From JABFSM01 sp963762545 (GTDB lineage: Bacteria > Gemmatimonadota > Gemmatimonadetes > Gemmatimonadales > GWC2-71-9): a DNA stretch of 64,000 bases. The notes under the pieces were generated by a model that saw only the letters and a list, made by a program, of their open reading frames with translations, was not told the origin of the DNA and did no database searches. Made by a program: the position numbers and the translations under genes. This document shows positions 33,517 through 42,455 of the stretch, piece by piece. The stretch lies in NCBI GenBank assembly GCA_963762545.1, contig CAVXLC010000002.1, positions 496,001-560,000 of the forward strand. The letters are read 5' to 3'. Position 1 is the first letter of the stretch, and each line of letters starts with the position of its first letter.

Positions 33517-35451
33517 TTACACGTCCAGGTTGTTCACGTACTTCGCGTTCTGCTCGATGAACAGCCGCCGGGGCTCCACTTCGTCTCCCATCAGCTGCTC
33601 GAACAGGTTCGACGCCTCGACCGCATCCTCCAGCGTGACCCGGAGGATGGTGCGCTTTTCGGGGTCCATCGTGGTCTTCCAGAGCTGCTCGGGATTCATT
33701 TCCCCCAGACCTTTGTAGCGCTGGATGTTCACGCTGGCCTTGCCGTCTCCGCCGAGCCGCTTGGTGTATTCGTCGCGCTCGGCGTCGCCGTAGGCATAGT
33801 ACTCCTCCTTGCCCCGCGCCACCCGGTAGAGCGGCGGCTGGGCGATGAAGATGTACCCGGCTTCGATCAGCTCGGGCATCTGCCGGAAAAAGAAGGTCAG
33901 CAGCAGCGTCCGGATGTGCGCGCCGTCCACGTCGGCGTCGGTCATCAGAATGATCTTGTGGTAGCGCGAGTCCTCGAGCTTGAAGTCTTCCTTGACCCCG
34001 GTGCCGATGGCCGTGACCATCGCCCGGATCTCCTCGTTCGAGAGGATCTTGTCGATCCGGGCCCGCTCGACGTTGAGGATCTTGCCCCGGAGCGGCAGGA
34101 TGGCCTGGAACGAGCGGTTCCGTCCCATCTTGGCGCTGCCGCCGGCCGAATCGCCCTCGACCAGATAGATCTCGCAGAGCGCCGGGTCGTCGAGCGAGCA
34201 ATCCGCCAGCTTGCCGGGCAGCACGCCGTTCTCCAGCCCGGACTTCTTGCGGACCAGGTCCCGCGCCTTGCGGGCGGCCTCGCGGGCCCGGGCCGCGCTG
34301 ACGGCCTTCTCGATGATGGCCCGCGCCACCGGGGGGTGCTCGTCGAGAAAGCTGCCCAGGTGCTCGTTGACCACCGTCTTGACGATGCCCTCGACCTCCG
34401 AGTTGCCCAGCTTGGTCTTGGTCTGCCCCTCGAACTGGGGCTCCTTCACCTTGATGTGCAGCACGCAGGTCAGGCCCTCGCGGATGTCCTCTCCGGTGAG
34501 GGAAAAGTCTTCCTTCTTGAGATAGTTCCCCTTCTTGGCGATTTCGTTGATGGTCCGGGTGAGCGCCGACTTGAACCCGGTGAGGTGGGTGCCGCCCTCG
34601 TGGGTATTGATGTTGTTGACGAAGGTGAACGTGTTCTCGTTGTAGCCGTCCTCGTACTGGAGGGCGATGTCGACTTCCACGTCGTCCTTGGTGGCGGTGA
34701 ACGCCACCGGCTTCGGGTGCACCGACTTCTTGTTGCGGTTGAGCCACTGCACGAACTCGATCAGCCCGCCCTTCGCGAAGAACTTGTCCTCCTGCACGGG
34801 GGTCTTCCGCTCGTCCTTGAGCGTGATGCTGATCCCGCGATTGAGGAACGCGAGCTGGCGCAGCCGGTCCGCGATGGTCTGGTAGTGGTATTCCAGCGTG
34901 GTGAAGATCTCGGGATCCGGCTTGAAGGACACCGTGGTGCCGGTGCCCTTGGCCTTGCCGACGACCTCGAGCTGCTTGACGGTATGCCCGCGCACGAAGC
35001 CCATGTGGTGGCGCTTGCCGTCCCGGTCCACGTACACGTCGAGCTTTTCCGAGAGGGCGTTCACCACCGACACGCCCACGCCGTGCAGCCCGCCCGACAC
35101 CTTGTAGGTGGACTTGTCGAACTTGCCGCCGGCGTGCAGCATGGTCAGCGCGACCTCGACGCCGGGCATCTTCTCGGTCTCGTGCATGTCGACCGGGATG
35201 CCGCGGCCGTTGTCCACCACGGTGATCGCGTTGTTGGCGTGGATGGTGACGTTGATGGTATCGCAGAATCCGGCCAGGGCCTCGTCGATCGAATTGTCCA
35301 CCACCTCGTACACCAGGTGATGCAGTCCGGTTTCGGAGGTGGACCCGATGTACATGCCGGGCCGCTTGCGGACCGCATCCAGGCCCTTGAGCACCTGGAT
35401 CGATTCGGCGCCGTAGTCCCTGCCGTTCTTGTCGCCCGCCGGATTAGCCAT
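33517..35451 (-). CDS. gyrB: DNA gyrase subunit B
   Basis: 644 residues, normal length for the short form lacking the insert of enterobacteria. The GHKL ATPase site (YEVVDNSIDEALAG, DNGRGIPVD, GGLHGVG) is followed by the transducer domain and the TOPRIM domain with EGDSAGG and DADVDGAHIRTLLLTFFFR. The C-terminus has the QRYKGLGEMN block. With GyrA it introduces negative supercoils. It is the last gene of the recF-dciA-gyrB run, six bases after dciA. Confidence 0.97.
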   Translation of the reverse strand: MANPAGDKNGRDYGAESIQVLKGLDAVRKRPGMYIGSTSETGLHHLVYEVVDNSIDEALAGFCDTINVTIHANNAITVVDNGRGIPVDMHETEKMPGVEVALTMLHAGGKFDKSTYKVSGGLHGVGVSVVNALSEKLDVYVDRDGKRHHMGFVRGHTVKQLEVVGKAKGTGTTVSFKPDPEIFTTLEYHYQTIADRLRQLAFLNRGISITLKDERKTPVQEDKFFAKGGLIEFVQWLNRNKKSVHPKPVAFTATKDDVEVDIALQYEDGYNENTFTFVNNINTHEGGTHLTGFKSALTRTINEIAKKGNYLKKEDFSLTGEDIREGLTCVLHIKVKEPQFEGQTKTKLGNSEVEGIVKTVVNEHLGSFLDEHPPVARAIIEKAVSAARAREAARKARDLVRKKSGLENGVLPGKLADCSLDDPALCEIYLVEGDSAGGSAKMGRNRSFQAILPLRGKILNVERARIDKILSNEEIRAMVTAIGTGVKEDFKLEDSRYHKIILMTDADVDGAHIRTLLLTFFFRQMPELIEAGYIFIAQPPLYRVARGKEEYYAYGDAERDEYTKRLGGDGKASVNIQRYKGLGEMNPEQLWKTTMDPEKRTILRVTLEDAVEASNLFEQLMGDEVEPRRLFIEQNAKYVNNLDV

Positions 35452-35457
35452 CCTGTT

Positions 35458-35772
35458 TCACTCCGCTTTCACTCCGCCCGTGAGCCAGCGTATTTCCTTG
35501 ATGTGCCCGCGCCGGTCCTGGTTCAGCTTGGCCAGGATCCTCGGGGCCATGAGACTCAGCTCGTTGGCCCAGGCGCTCGACGCGACCCGGACCCACAGCG
35601 TGCCGTCCGCATTGACCGCCTCCGCCCGGGTGGCCGCGGCGATTTGCGGCCCCACGGCGTCGGCCCACCGCTCCACCACCTGGGAGACGTCCAGCCGTTT
35701 GCCCAGCCCCGATTTGGCGAGCCAGCCGTCGATGATCTGGCCGATCGGGGTGAGCTTCGACTTGGCCTTCAT
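35458..35772 (-). CDS. dciA: DciA-like (DUF721) helicase-loading protein
   Basis: 104 residues. The DUF721 pattern is visible: a predicted N-terminal helix pair, VVERWADAVGPQIAAATR, and the KH-like strand GTLWVRVASSAWANELSLM. DciA loads the replicative helicase DnaB in bacteria lacking DnaC. It overlaps recF by four bases and precedes gyrB, a common bacterial arrangement. Confidence 0.85.
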   Translation of the reverse strand: MKAKSKLTPIGQIIDGWLAKSGLGKRLDVSQVVERWADAVGPQIAAATRAEAVNADGTLWVRVASSAWANELSLMAPRILAKLNQDRRGHIKEIRWLTGGVKAE

Positions 35773-36857
35773 GCCGCCTGCCCCAGGCTCACCCGGCCGT
35801 CCTCGACCGCCAGCGTCTCGAGGTGGAAGCCCTCGGGAAGCTCATCCTCGCGGGGCGAGGTGATGAAGGTTTGCCGCGCCCCGCCCGCCAGCAGCCGGGC
35901 GGCCAGCCGCTGCTGCCGCCCCCGGTCCAGCTCGGCAAACACGTCGTCCAGCAGCAGCACCGGCTCGGCGCCCGAGGACGCGGCCAGCGTATCCCGCTCG
36001 AGCAGCTTGAGCGCCAGCGCGGCGGTGCGCTGCTGTCCGGTGGACCCGACCTCCCGCAGGGAGCGCCCGGCGATCCGGAGCTCCAGGTCGTGGCGGTGCG
36101 GCCCCACCGTGGTGGCGCCATGCGCCAGGTCCCGCGGAGCGGCCCGGGCCAAGGCGTCGGGCCAGCGCGCCGGATCGGCCAGCGCCTCGTCCCCCCGGTA
36201 TCGCAGCGTCACGAGGGACGTTTCCCCCAGGGCGATGCAGACCGCGGTGAGGGGCTCCTCGTGGTCCGCCACCCAGGCCAGGCGGTGCCGCGTGAGCAGC
36301 GCCCCGGCGCTCCCGATGGCGGTATCGAACGCGCCGGCCAGATCGGGACGGTGCTGCCGGAGCGCCGCGTTGCGTTGCGCCAGGGCCGCGCGGTAGCGCG
36401 ACAGGGCCCGGAGGTACTCCCGCTCCGCCAGCGAGAGCACCCGGTCGAGGTACTGCCGGCGCTCGGCGGCGGCTCCCTGCACCAGCCGGAGGTCGGTGGG
36501 GAGGAACGCCACCGCCAGCCAGTGCCCCAGCGCGTCGCCCAGCCGCTCCGGCTCGGCGCCGTCCAGCAGCAGGCGCTTCCGCTTGCCCGCGCAGCGGAAC
36601 CCGGCCGAGAGGTCGCGCGGGCGGCGGCCCTCCTCGAGCGTCAGCGTCAGCTGGAAGCCCGCCTCGCCGTGGCGGGTGACGTCGATGTCTCGCGCGCCGC
36701 GAAGCGAGCGGAACAACACCGGATAGTAGAGCAGCTCCAGCAGGTTGGTTTTCCCGTGCCCGTTGGGGCCGAGAAAGACGGCACCGCCCGGGGGAAGAGA
36801 GAGGTCCAGATCCGCAAGATTGCGGAACCCCCGAGCCACGATTCGGTCCGCCCGCAT
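35769..36857 (-). CDS. recF: DNA replication/repair protein RecF
   Basis: 362 residues. The SMC-like ATPase motifs are clear: Walker A GPNGHGKTN at residues 30-38, signature GSTGQQRTAALALKL, and Walker B VLLLDDVFAELDRGR. RecF helps load RecA at single-strand gaps. It is the first of three overlapping or abutting genes with dciA and gyrB. The usual upstream neighbours dnaA and dnaN are absent; a crotonase gene lies there instead. Confidence 0.95.
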   Translation of the reverse strand: MRADRIVARGFRNLADLDLSLPPGGAVFLGPNGHGKTNLLELLYYPVLFRSLRGARDIDVTRHGEAGFQLTLTLEEGRRPRDLSAGFRCAGKRKRLLLDGAEPERLGDALGHWLAVAFLPTDLRLVQGAAAERRQYLDRVLSLAEREYLRALSRYRAALAQRNAALRQHRPDLAGAFDTAIGSAGALLTRHRLAWVADHEEPLTAVCIALGETSLVTLRYRGDEALADPARWPDALARAAPRDLAHGATTVGPHRHDLELRIAGRSLREVGSTGQQRTAALALKLLERDTLAASSGAEPVLLLDDVFAELDRGRQQRLAARLLAGGARQTFITSPREDELPEGFHLETLAVEDGRVSLGQAA

Positions 36858-36895
36858 GGGAAAAAAATAACGGGGCCCGGGGCCGAATCACACCC

Positions 36896-37678
36896 CTAAT
36901 GGCCCGTGAATGCCGCCTTCCTCTTCGCGATGAACGCCGCGGTTCCCTCCCGGAAATCGGCCGTCCCGGCCAGCTCGCCGAAGCGACGGCTTTCCAGGGT
37001 CAATGCGTCGTCGAGCCCCAGATCCTCCTGCTCGTCCACCATGCGGATGCAGCCCGCCACCGCCAGCGGACCGTTGTCCAGAATGGCGCGCAGCAGCTTT
37101 TCGCACTCCGGAATCAGCTGCTCGGCGGGCACCACCCGGTTGACCAGGCCGATCCGGAAGGCCTCCTGCGCGTCGATCATCGCGCCGGTGAGCAGCAGCT
37201 CGAGGGCCCGGCCCCGTCCCACCAGCCGGGGAAACCGCACCGTCCCGCCGTAACCCGGGGTGATGCCCAGCTTGACCTCCGGCTGGCCGAAGCGGGCGTT
37301 GTCCGAGGCCAGGCGCATGTGACAGGCCATGGCGAGCTCGCACCCGCCGCCGAGCGCGAACCCGTTGACCGCGGCGAGGACCGGCTTGGGACAGCGCTCC
37401 AGCTGGCGGAAGATCTGCGATCCCTTGCGGGAGAGCGCCTGCGCCGAAATCGTGGTGGCCGTGGCGAGCTCGGTGATATCCGCTCCCGCCACGAAGGCCT
37501 TGGTCCCGCTCCCGGTCAGGATGATGCCCCGGACCGCCGGATCCTCGGTCACCCGGTCGGTGACCGCGGCCAGCTCGGTGATGACCGTGTCGTTGAGGGC
37601 GTTGAGCTTGTCCGGCCGGTTGACGGTGATGAGCGCGAGGCCGTCGCGGGGCTCGAACAGGAGGGTCGAGTACGTCAT
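36896..37678 (-). CDS. Enoyl-CoA hydratase/isomerase family protein
   Basis: 260 residues. The crotonase fold is shown by AFVAGADITELA, the oxyanion-hole block NGFALGGGCELAMACHMRLA, and FGQPEVKLGITPGYGGTVRFPRLVG, where the catalytic glutamates lie. It probably hydrates short-chain enoyl-CoA in fatty-acid breakdown. Family members have diverse substrates. It is 38 bases upstream of recF in the same direction. Confidence 0.9.
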   Translation of the reverse strand: MTYSTLLFEPRDGLALITVNRPDKLNALNDTVITELAAVTDRVTEDPAVRGIILTGSGTKAFVAGADITELATATTISAQALSRKGSQIFRQLERCPKPVLAAVNGFALGGGCELAMACHMRLASDNARFGQPEVKLGITPGYGGTVRFPRLVGRGRALELLLTGAMIDAQEAFRIGLVNRVVPAEQLIPECEKLLRAILDNGPLAVAGCIRMVDEQEDLGLDDALTLESRRFGELAGTADFREGTAAFIAKRKAAFTGH

Positions 37679-37732
37679 CGGCGAGGTCCCGGGAAGAGGG
37701 AGGGCTGCGGCGTCGGACCCAAGATAAGCGCG

Positions 37733-39373
37733 CTACCCGCGGGTTCCGGTGTCGGCATAGTTCGGATAGCTGGGCTGGTACATCTGGGCCCGCACGAATC
37801 CCAGCAGATCGTCCGGCCGGGGCACCCCGGCCAGCCGCTGGGCGAACGCCACCTCCGCGACCGCGGTCGCGATGGCCGCGGAAACCGCGCGCACCTCCTC
37901 CAGCGGCGGATAGAGACTGCCCTGATCGAGGTCCGCCTGGCCGACCTGGCTCGCCAGACTCCGCGCGGCCGCCATGAACATCTCCGGGGTCACCCGACGC
38001 GCCCGGGATGCGGTCACCCCGAGGCCCACGCCCGGAAAGATGTAGGAGTTGTTCCCCTGCCGCGGCACGTAGGTCCGCCCTCCGAGCGTCACCGGATCGA
38101 ACGGCGAGCCTGACGCGAAGAGGACCCGGCCGCCGGACCAGCGATAGGCCTGTTCGGCGGTACACTCCGAGCGCGAGGTGGGATTCGACAGGGCGAAGAT
38201 GATGGGGCGCTCGTTGAGCTCCGTCATGCGGCGCACCACCGGCTCGGTGAAGGAGCCCCCGACCGCGGACACGCCGATGATTGCGGTGGGACGGATCGCG
38301 TCGACAGCCGCGAGGAATTCCGCGACCGGCGGATGGACATGGGCGTAGCGGCGCTTGTGCTCGACCAGGGCCGGTCGCGACTGCACCACGAGTCCCTTCG
38401 AATCCACCAGCCAGCAGCGTTCCCGGGCGGCGGGCTCGTCGAGCCCGGCCGCCTGCATGGCCGCCACGGTGAGATCGGCGATGCCGGTGGCCGCCTCGCC
38501 CGCGCCCAGGAACAGGATCCGCTGGGCGGTGAGCGGCAGCCCGGTCACCCGCAGGGCCGACAGGAGCCCCGCCAGCGCGACCGCCGCGGTGCCCTGGATG
38601 TCGTCGTTGAAGGTGCAGATCCGGTCGCGATAGCGCTCCAGCAGCCGGAAGGCGTTGTGGCTGGCAAAGTCCTCGAACTGGATCAGCACGTCGGGATACG
38701 TCTCGGTGGCGGCGGTGATGAACTCCTCGATCAGGGCGTCGTACGCCTCACCCGTGATGCGGGGCTGCGGCAGCCCGATGTAGAGCGGATCCTGCCGCAG
38801 CGACTCGTTGTTGGTGCCGACATCGATCAGCACCGGCAGGCAGCGGCTGGGAGGGATACCGGCGCAGGCGGTGTACAGCGCGAGCTTCCCGACCGGAATC
38901 CCCATCCCGTTGGCGCCGAGATCGCCCAGGCCGAGGATGCGCTCGCCGTCGGTGACCACGATGACCGAGACGTCGGTCTCCGGCCAGTTGCGGAGGATCT
39001 CCCGGATGCGCCCGCGGTCGTTGGCGCTGACGAAGATGCCCCGGGGCCGCTGGTAGATGTGCCCGAACCGCTCACAGGCCAGCCCGACCGTCGGCGTGTA
39101 GATGATCGGCATCATTTCGTCGGGGTGATCGGTCACCAGCCGGAAGAAGAGCGCCTCGTTGCGGTCGTGGAGGGCGGAGAGATTGACGTACTTCTCGAGG
39201 TCGGAGGCCTTGCTCCTGAAGTTGGCCAGCACCCGCGCCTCCTGGTCCTCCTGCGACAGCACCCGCGGCGGCAGCAGCCCGCGGAGCCCCAGCGCGTCCC
39301 GTTCCGCCAGGGTGAACGCGGTGCCCTTGTTGAGCGCGGGATCCCTGAGCAGTGCCATTCCCTTGGGAATCAT
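37733..39373 (-). CDS. NAD(P)-dependent malic enzyme
   Basis: 546 residues, typical of the long MaeA/eukaryotic-type malic enzymes. It decarboxylates malate to pyruvate. Recognisable blocks are IIYTPTVGLACERFGHIYQR, VVTDGERILGLGDLGANGMG, the metal-binding FEDFASHNAFRLLERYRD, FNDDIQGTAAV, and the nucleotide-binding LFLGAGEAATGIADL. The choice of NAD or NADP cannot be read with certainty. It diverges from glpK across 76 bases. Confidence 0.95.
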   Translation of the reverse strand: MIPKGMALLRDPALNKGTAFTLAERDALGLRGLLPPRVLSQEDQEARVLANFRSKASDLEKYVNLSALHDRNEALFFRLVTDHPDEMMPIIYTPTVGLACERFGHIYQRPRGIFVSANDRGRIREILRNWPETDVSVIVVTDGERILGLGDLGANGMGIPVGKLALYTACAGIPPSRCLPVLIDVGTNNESLRQDPLYIGLPQPRITGEAYDALIEEFITAATETYPDVLIQFEDFASHNAFRLLERYRDRICTFNDDIQGTAAVALAGLLSALRVTGLPLTAQRILFLGAGEAATGIADLTVAAMQAAGLDEPAARERCWLVDSKGLVVQSRPALVEHKRRYAHVHPPVAEFLAAVDAIRPTAIIGVSAVGGSFTEPVVRRMTELNERPIIFALSNPTSRSECTAEQAYRWSGGRVLFASGSPFDPVTLGGRTYVPRQGNNSYIFPGVGLGVTASRARRVTPEMFMAAARSLASQVGQADLDQGSLYPPLEEVRAVSAAIATAVAEVAFAQRLAGVPRPDDLLGFVRAQMYQPSYPNYADTGTRG

Positions 39374-39449
39374 CGTGAATCCTTCCTGGCTGGTTATGCG
39401 GTGCTAGCTTTCGGCCGGCACGGCTGAGTCCCTCTTATCCCCGACGCCC

Positions 39450-40937
39450 ATGGCCTGCATCCTCGCGCTGGACCAGGGCACCACCAGCTCCCGGGCCCTC
39501 GTTCTCCATCAGGACGGCACCGTCCTGGGCCACGCCCGCCGGGAGTTTCCGCAGCACTTTCCCGAACCCGGCTGGGTGGAGCACGACCCGGAGGATCTCT
39601 TCGCGACGATCGTGGACGCGGCCCGGGACGCCTGCTCGGCCGCGGGAGAACGCCCGGTCGGCATCGGCATCACCAATCAGCGCGAGACCCTGGTGCTCTG
39701 GGACCGCACCACGCTCCGGGCCGTCGCCCCGGCCATCGTCTGGCAGGACCGGCGCACCGCGGCGCGATGCCGGGAGCTCCGCGCCGCCGGGACCGAGCCG
39801 GAGGTGCGCTCCCGCACCGGTCTCCTGCTCGACCCGTACTTCTCCGCCACGAAGCTCGAATGGCTGCTTCGGGACGCCGAGCTCCGCCGGCACGCCGAGC
39901 GGGGCCAGCTCGCCGCGGGCACGGTAGACTCCTGGCTGATCGCCCGGCTTTCCGGCGGGCGCGCGCATGTCACCGATCCCACTAACGCCTCGCGGACCAT
40001 GCTGTACGCGCTCGGCGCCGGGACCTGGGACCGCGATCTGTCCACCCTGTTCAACATCCCCGAGGGGATCCTCCCGGCCATCGTTCCGTCGAGCGGCGTG
40101 TGCGCCGAAACCGACCCGGCGGTCCTGGGAGCGCCGCTCCCGATCGCCGGCCTAGCGGGTGATCAGCAGGCCGCCCTGTTCGGGCAGGGCTGCGCGGCGC
40201 CGGGTCAGGCGAAGAATACCTACGGCACCGGCGCTTTTCTCCTGTTGCATACCGGCGCCGCGCCGGTCTCGCCCCCGGAGGGGCTGCTGGCCACGGCCGC
40301 CTGCGATGCCCGGGGCGGGCTCGGGTTTGCGCTGGAAGGGAGCCTGTTCATTGCCGGGGCGGCCATCCAGTGGCTCCGGGACGGCCTGGGCATCCTGCGG
40401 GACGCGGCCGACTCCGCAGCGCTGGCGGCATCGGTGCCTGATACGGGGGGCGTCAGCTTCGTGCCCGCGTTCGTCGGTCTCGGTAGCCCGCACTGGGAGC
40501 CGGAGGCGCGGGGCACCATCACCGGTCTCACCCGCGGAACCACGCGGGCGCACCTGGTGCGGGCGGCCCTGGAGGCCATGGCGTTCGGCTCGGCGGAATT
40601 GATCGACACCATGCTCCGGTCCACCGGTCTCGCTCTGCCCAGCCTCCGGGTGGATGGGGGCGCCTCGGCCAACGACTGGCTGATGCAGTTCCAGGCCGAC
40701 CTGCTCGGCGTGCCGGTCGAGCGTCCCGACAACGTCGAAACCACCGCCTTGGGGGCGGCGGCGCTTGCGGGGCTGGCGCTGGGCGTCTGGCCGTCCCTCG
40801 ATGCGTTCGGGGCCACCGTCCGGCACCGCTCGTTCGTTCCCCGGATCGACGAGGCGGAGCGGGCGCGTCTGAGGGGGGGGTGGGGCCAGGCCGTCGACGC
40901 CGCCCTCTCCTGGGCCCGGGCGGGGCGACCCCGCTAG
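39450..40937 (+). CDS. glpK: Glycerol kinase
   Basis: 495 residues. It phosphorylates glycerol to glycerol 3-phosphate. FGGY-family features are complete: LALDQGTTSSRALV (phosphate loop), ITNQRETLVLWDR, DPYFSATKLEWLL, GDQQAALFGQGC, NTYGTGAFLL and VDGGASANDWLMQFQADLL. No GlpF channel or GlpD dehydrogenase gene is adjacent, so it stands alone as a plus-strand gene between the malic enzyme and the cytochrome cluster. Confidence 0.95.
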   Translation: MACILALDQGTTSSRALVLHQDGTVLGHARREFPQHFPEPGWVEHDPEDLFATIVDAARDACSAAGERPVGIGITNQRETLVLWDRTTLRAVAPAIVWQDRRTAARCRELRAAGTEPEVRSRTGLLLDPYFSATKLEWLLRDAELRRHAERGQLAAGTVDSWLIARLSGGRAHVTDPTNASRTMLYALGAGTWDRDLSTLFNIPEGILPAIVPSSGVCAETDPAVLGAPLPIAGLAGDQQAALFGQGCAAPGQAKNTYGTGAFLLLHTGAAPVSPPEGLLATAACDARGGLGFALEGSLFIAGAAIQWLRDGLGILRDAADSAALAASVPDTGGVSFVPAFVGLGSPHWEPEARGTITGLTRGTTRAHLVRAALEAMAFGSAELIDTMLRSTGLALPSLRVDGGASANDWLMQFQADLLGVPVERPDNVETTALGAAALAGLALGVWPSLDAFGATVRHRSFVPRIDEAERARLRGGWGQAVDAALSWARAGRPR

Positions 40938-40941
40938 GAGG

Positions 40942-40979
40942 CCGACGGCTGGGCCGGAAGCCGCGCGCGGAGCCGTCGG
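40942..40979 (+). terminator. Inverted repeat after glpK
   Basis: CCGACGGCT (40942-40950) and AGCCGTCGG (40971-40979) form a nine-base-pair stem starting five bases after the glpK stop, with further GC pairing possible in the loop. There is no T-tract. It lies between convergent genes and may serve both. Confidence 0.4.
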
Positions 40980-41003
40980 ATCACCCAGAACGCCCCGCGC
41001 GCG

Positions 41004-42455
41004 CTAGCGCCGCGGGATGGCCGTGCCGTGGCAGGCGATACAGAGCTGCGGGTTCTTCCGGAGCATGCGCTCCGAGTCGAAGCCCGGACCGTGCGGGTTG
41101 AATCCTCGCCCGCGCACCACCGAATGGCAGGTCAGGCAGTCCCGCTCCACGTGACAGGAGACGCAGGTCTCCAGCGACTGCCGCGCCGCCTGCCCGTGCC
41201 CCAGGAAAAACTGGCGGTTGCCATCGTGATAGCCTCCAGCCCCCAGCAGGGCACGCCGGGCGGAGAGCCCGGCCTGCGCATGGCAGGTCTGGCAGAACTC
41301 GCCGACGTTGTGACAATCGGTGCAGGAGCTGGCCCGCGCATACGCATCGGCCGGATGCCGGGTCAGGTAGCTCGCGGGGTGATAGCTGCCGCGGCGTGCG
41401 GCATCCGGCCGGTGGCACGACAGGCAGGACGACCGGGCATGACACGAGGCACAGCTCTTCATCGACGCCGCCGCGAAGGGTCCGTGGTTCGCCTCCCAGC
41501 CGGGTCCGTGGCTGGGCGGTGGGCGACGCACCGTGTGGGCTCCCGGGCCGCGACCGGGTCCGGCGGCATACAGCGCCAGGCTCGGCGCGGGGGGACCCGC
41601 GCGATGACAGGTCGCGCAGCTCTCCTGGGTGTGACAGGTGCGACAGGTGGCGCCGTTCGGTCCCGCCATCCCGCCATGCCGGACCTCGAAGTCCTTGGCG
41701 GCATGGGAGGCTGGTGCCTTGAGCTCATGGGGCAGCTCCAGCGAGCGGGCGTCGGCGGCCAGCGCCTGAATGGTGGATACCTCGGGCGCGTCGACATGGC
41801 ACGACGCGCAGAAATCCCGGGCGTGACAGGTGGCACAGCTTTGCGCCACCCGGGAGCCGCCCCCGGCCGCGCTCGCCTGAGCGCCGTGCCCGGCCGGCAG
41901 CATGAATCCCGCGGCGGAGTGCGAACTCGGAGCCGGGAACTTCGCGATGCGCTCCCGCGAAAGGGTCGTCGCCGCGGCGAGCGGGAGGTGGCAGGTCGCG
42001 CAGGCGGAATCGGGCACCGAGAGGTGGTCGCGCGCCGCCGGGAGGTGGCAGCCGACGCACTGGGGCGCGCTGGGCGGACGCACCTGCATCCAGGGGGCGC
42101 CACGGTCGGCGTGACAGTCGGTGCAGGTACCGGTGGTGTCGCCCTTGGCGCGGCGCAGCGTGGCGTGACGGAGATGGTCGAACTTGAGGTTGGAGCTCCG
42201 CGGCCCGACCCGGGGCTGCCAGTTCACCCGCTTTTCCACCGCGCCGTCGTGGCACGCGGCACAGCTCGCCGGGGGCGGCATGGTCGTGCCGCCGGGCTGC
42301 TCGACGCCGGCGTGGCAGGTGGCGCAATTCACGAACAGCTTCGCGTGGCGGCCATGGTCGAACCTGGGCGGCGCCTGGGCCAGGCGGGCCCCCGCCGCGG
42401 CCAGGAGCCCGGTCGCCCCGAGGATCAGGGTCCCTCTGAGGAGGGCCCGGATCAT
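41004..42455 (-). CDS. Periplasmic 16-haem c-type cytochrome
   Basis: 483 residues with a signal peptide (MIRALLRGTLILGATGLLAAAGARLAQA). Sixteen CxxCH motifs were counted, about one per 28 residues of mature protein, with many extra histidines for bis-His ligation (for example FDHGRHAKLF, FDHLRHATL). Such dense cytochromes act as wires carrying electrons through the periplasm. The start codon overlaps the stop of the outer-membrane barrel gene (ATGA), making it the likely partner of that barrel. It has no clear similarity to a catalytic multihaem enzyme. Confidence 0.85.
   Translation of the reverse strand: MIRALLRGTLILGATGLLAAAGARLAQAPPRFDHGRHAKLFVNCATCHAGVEQPGGTTMPPPASCAACHDGAVEKRVNWQPRVGPRSSNLKFDHLRHATLRRAKGDTTGTCTDCHADRGAPWMQVRPPSAPQCVGCHLPAARDHLSVPDSACATCHLPLAAATTLSRERIAKFPAPSSHSAAGFMLPAGHGAQASAAGGGSRVAQSCATCHARDFCASCHVDAPEVSTIQALAADARSLELPHELKAPASHAAKDFEVRHGGMAGPNGATCRTCHTQESCATCHRAGPPAPSLALYAAGPGRGPGAHTVRRPPPSHGPGWEANHGPFAAASMKSCASCHARSSCLSCHRPDAARRGSYHPASYLTRHPADAYARASSCTDCHNVGEFCQTCHAQAGLSARRALLGAGGYHDGNRQFFLGHGQAARQSLETCVSCHVERDCLTCHSVVRGRGFNPHGPGFDSERMLRKNPQLCIACHGTAIPRR

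Noticed and set aside
33365..36895. Replication origin near recF/gyrB
   Set aside because: No cluster of DnaA boxes, no AT-rich unwinding region and no dnaA or dnaN gene.
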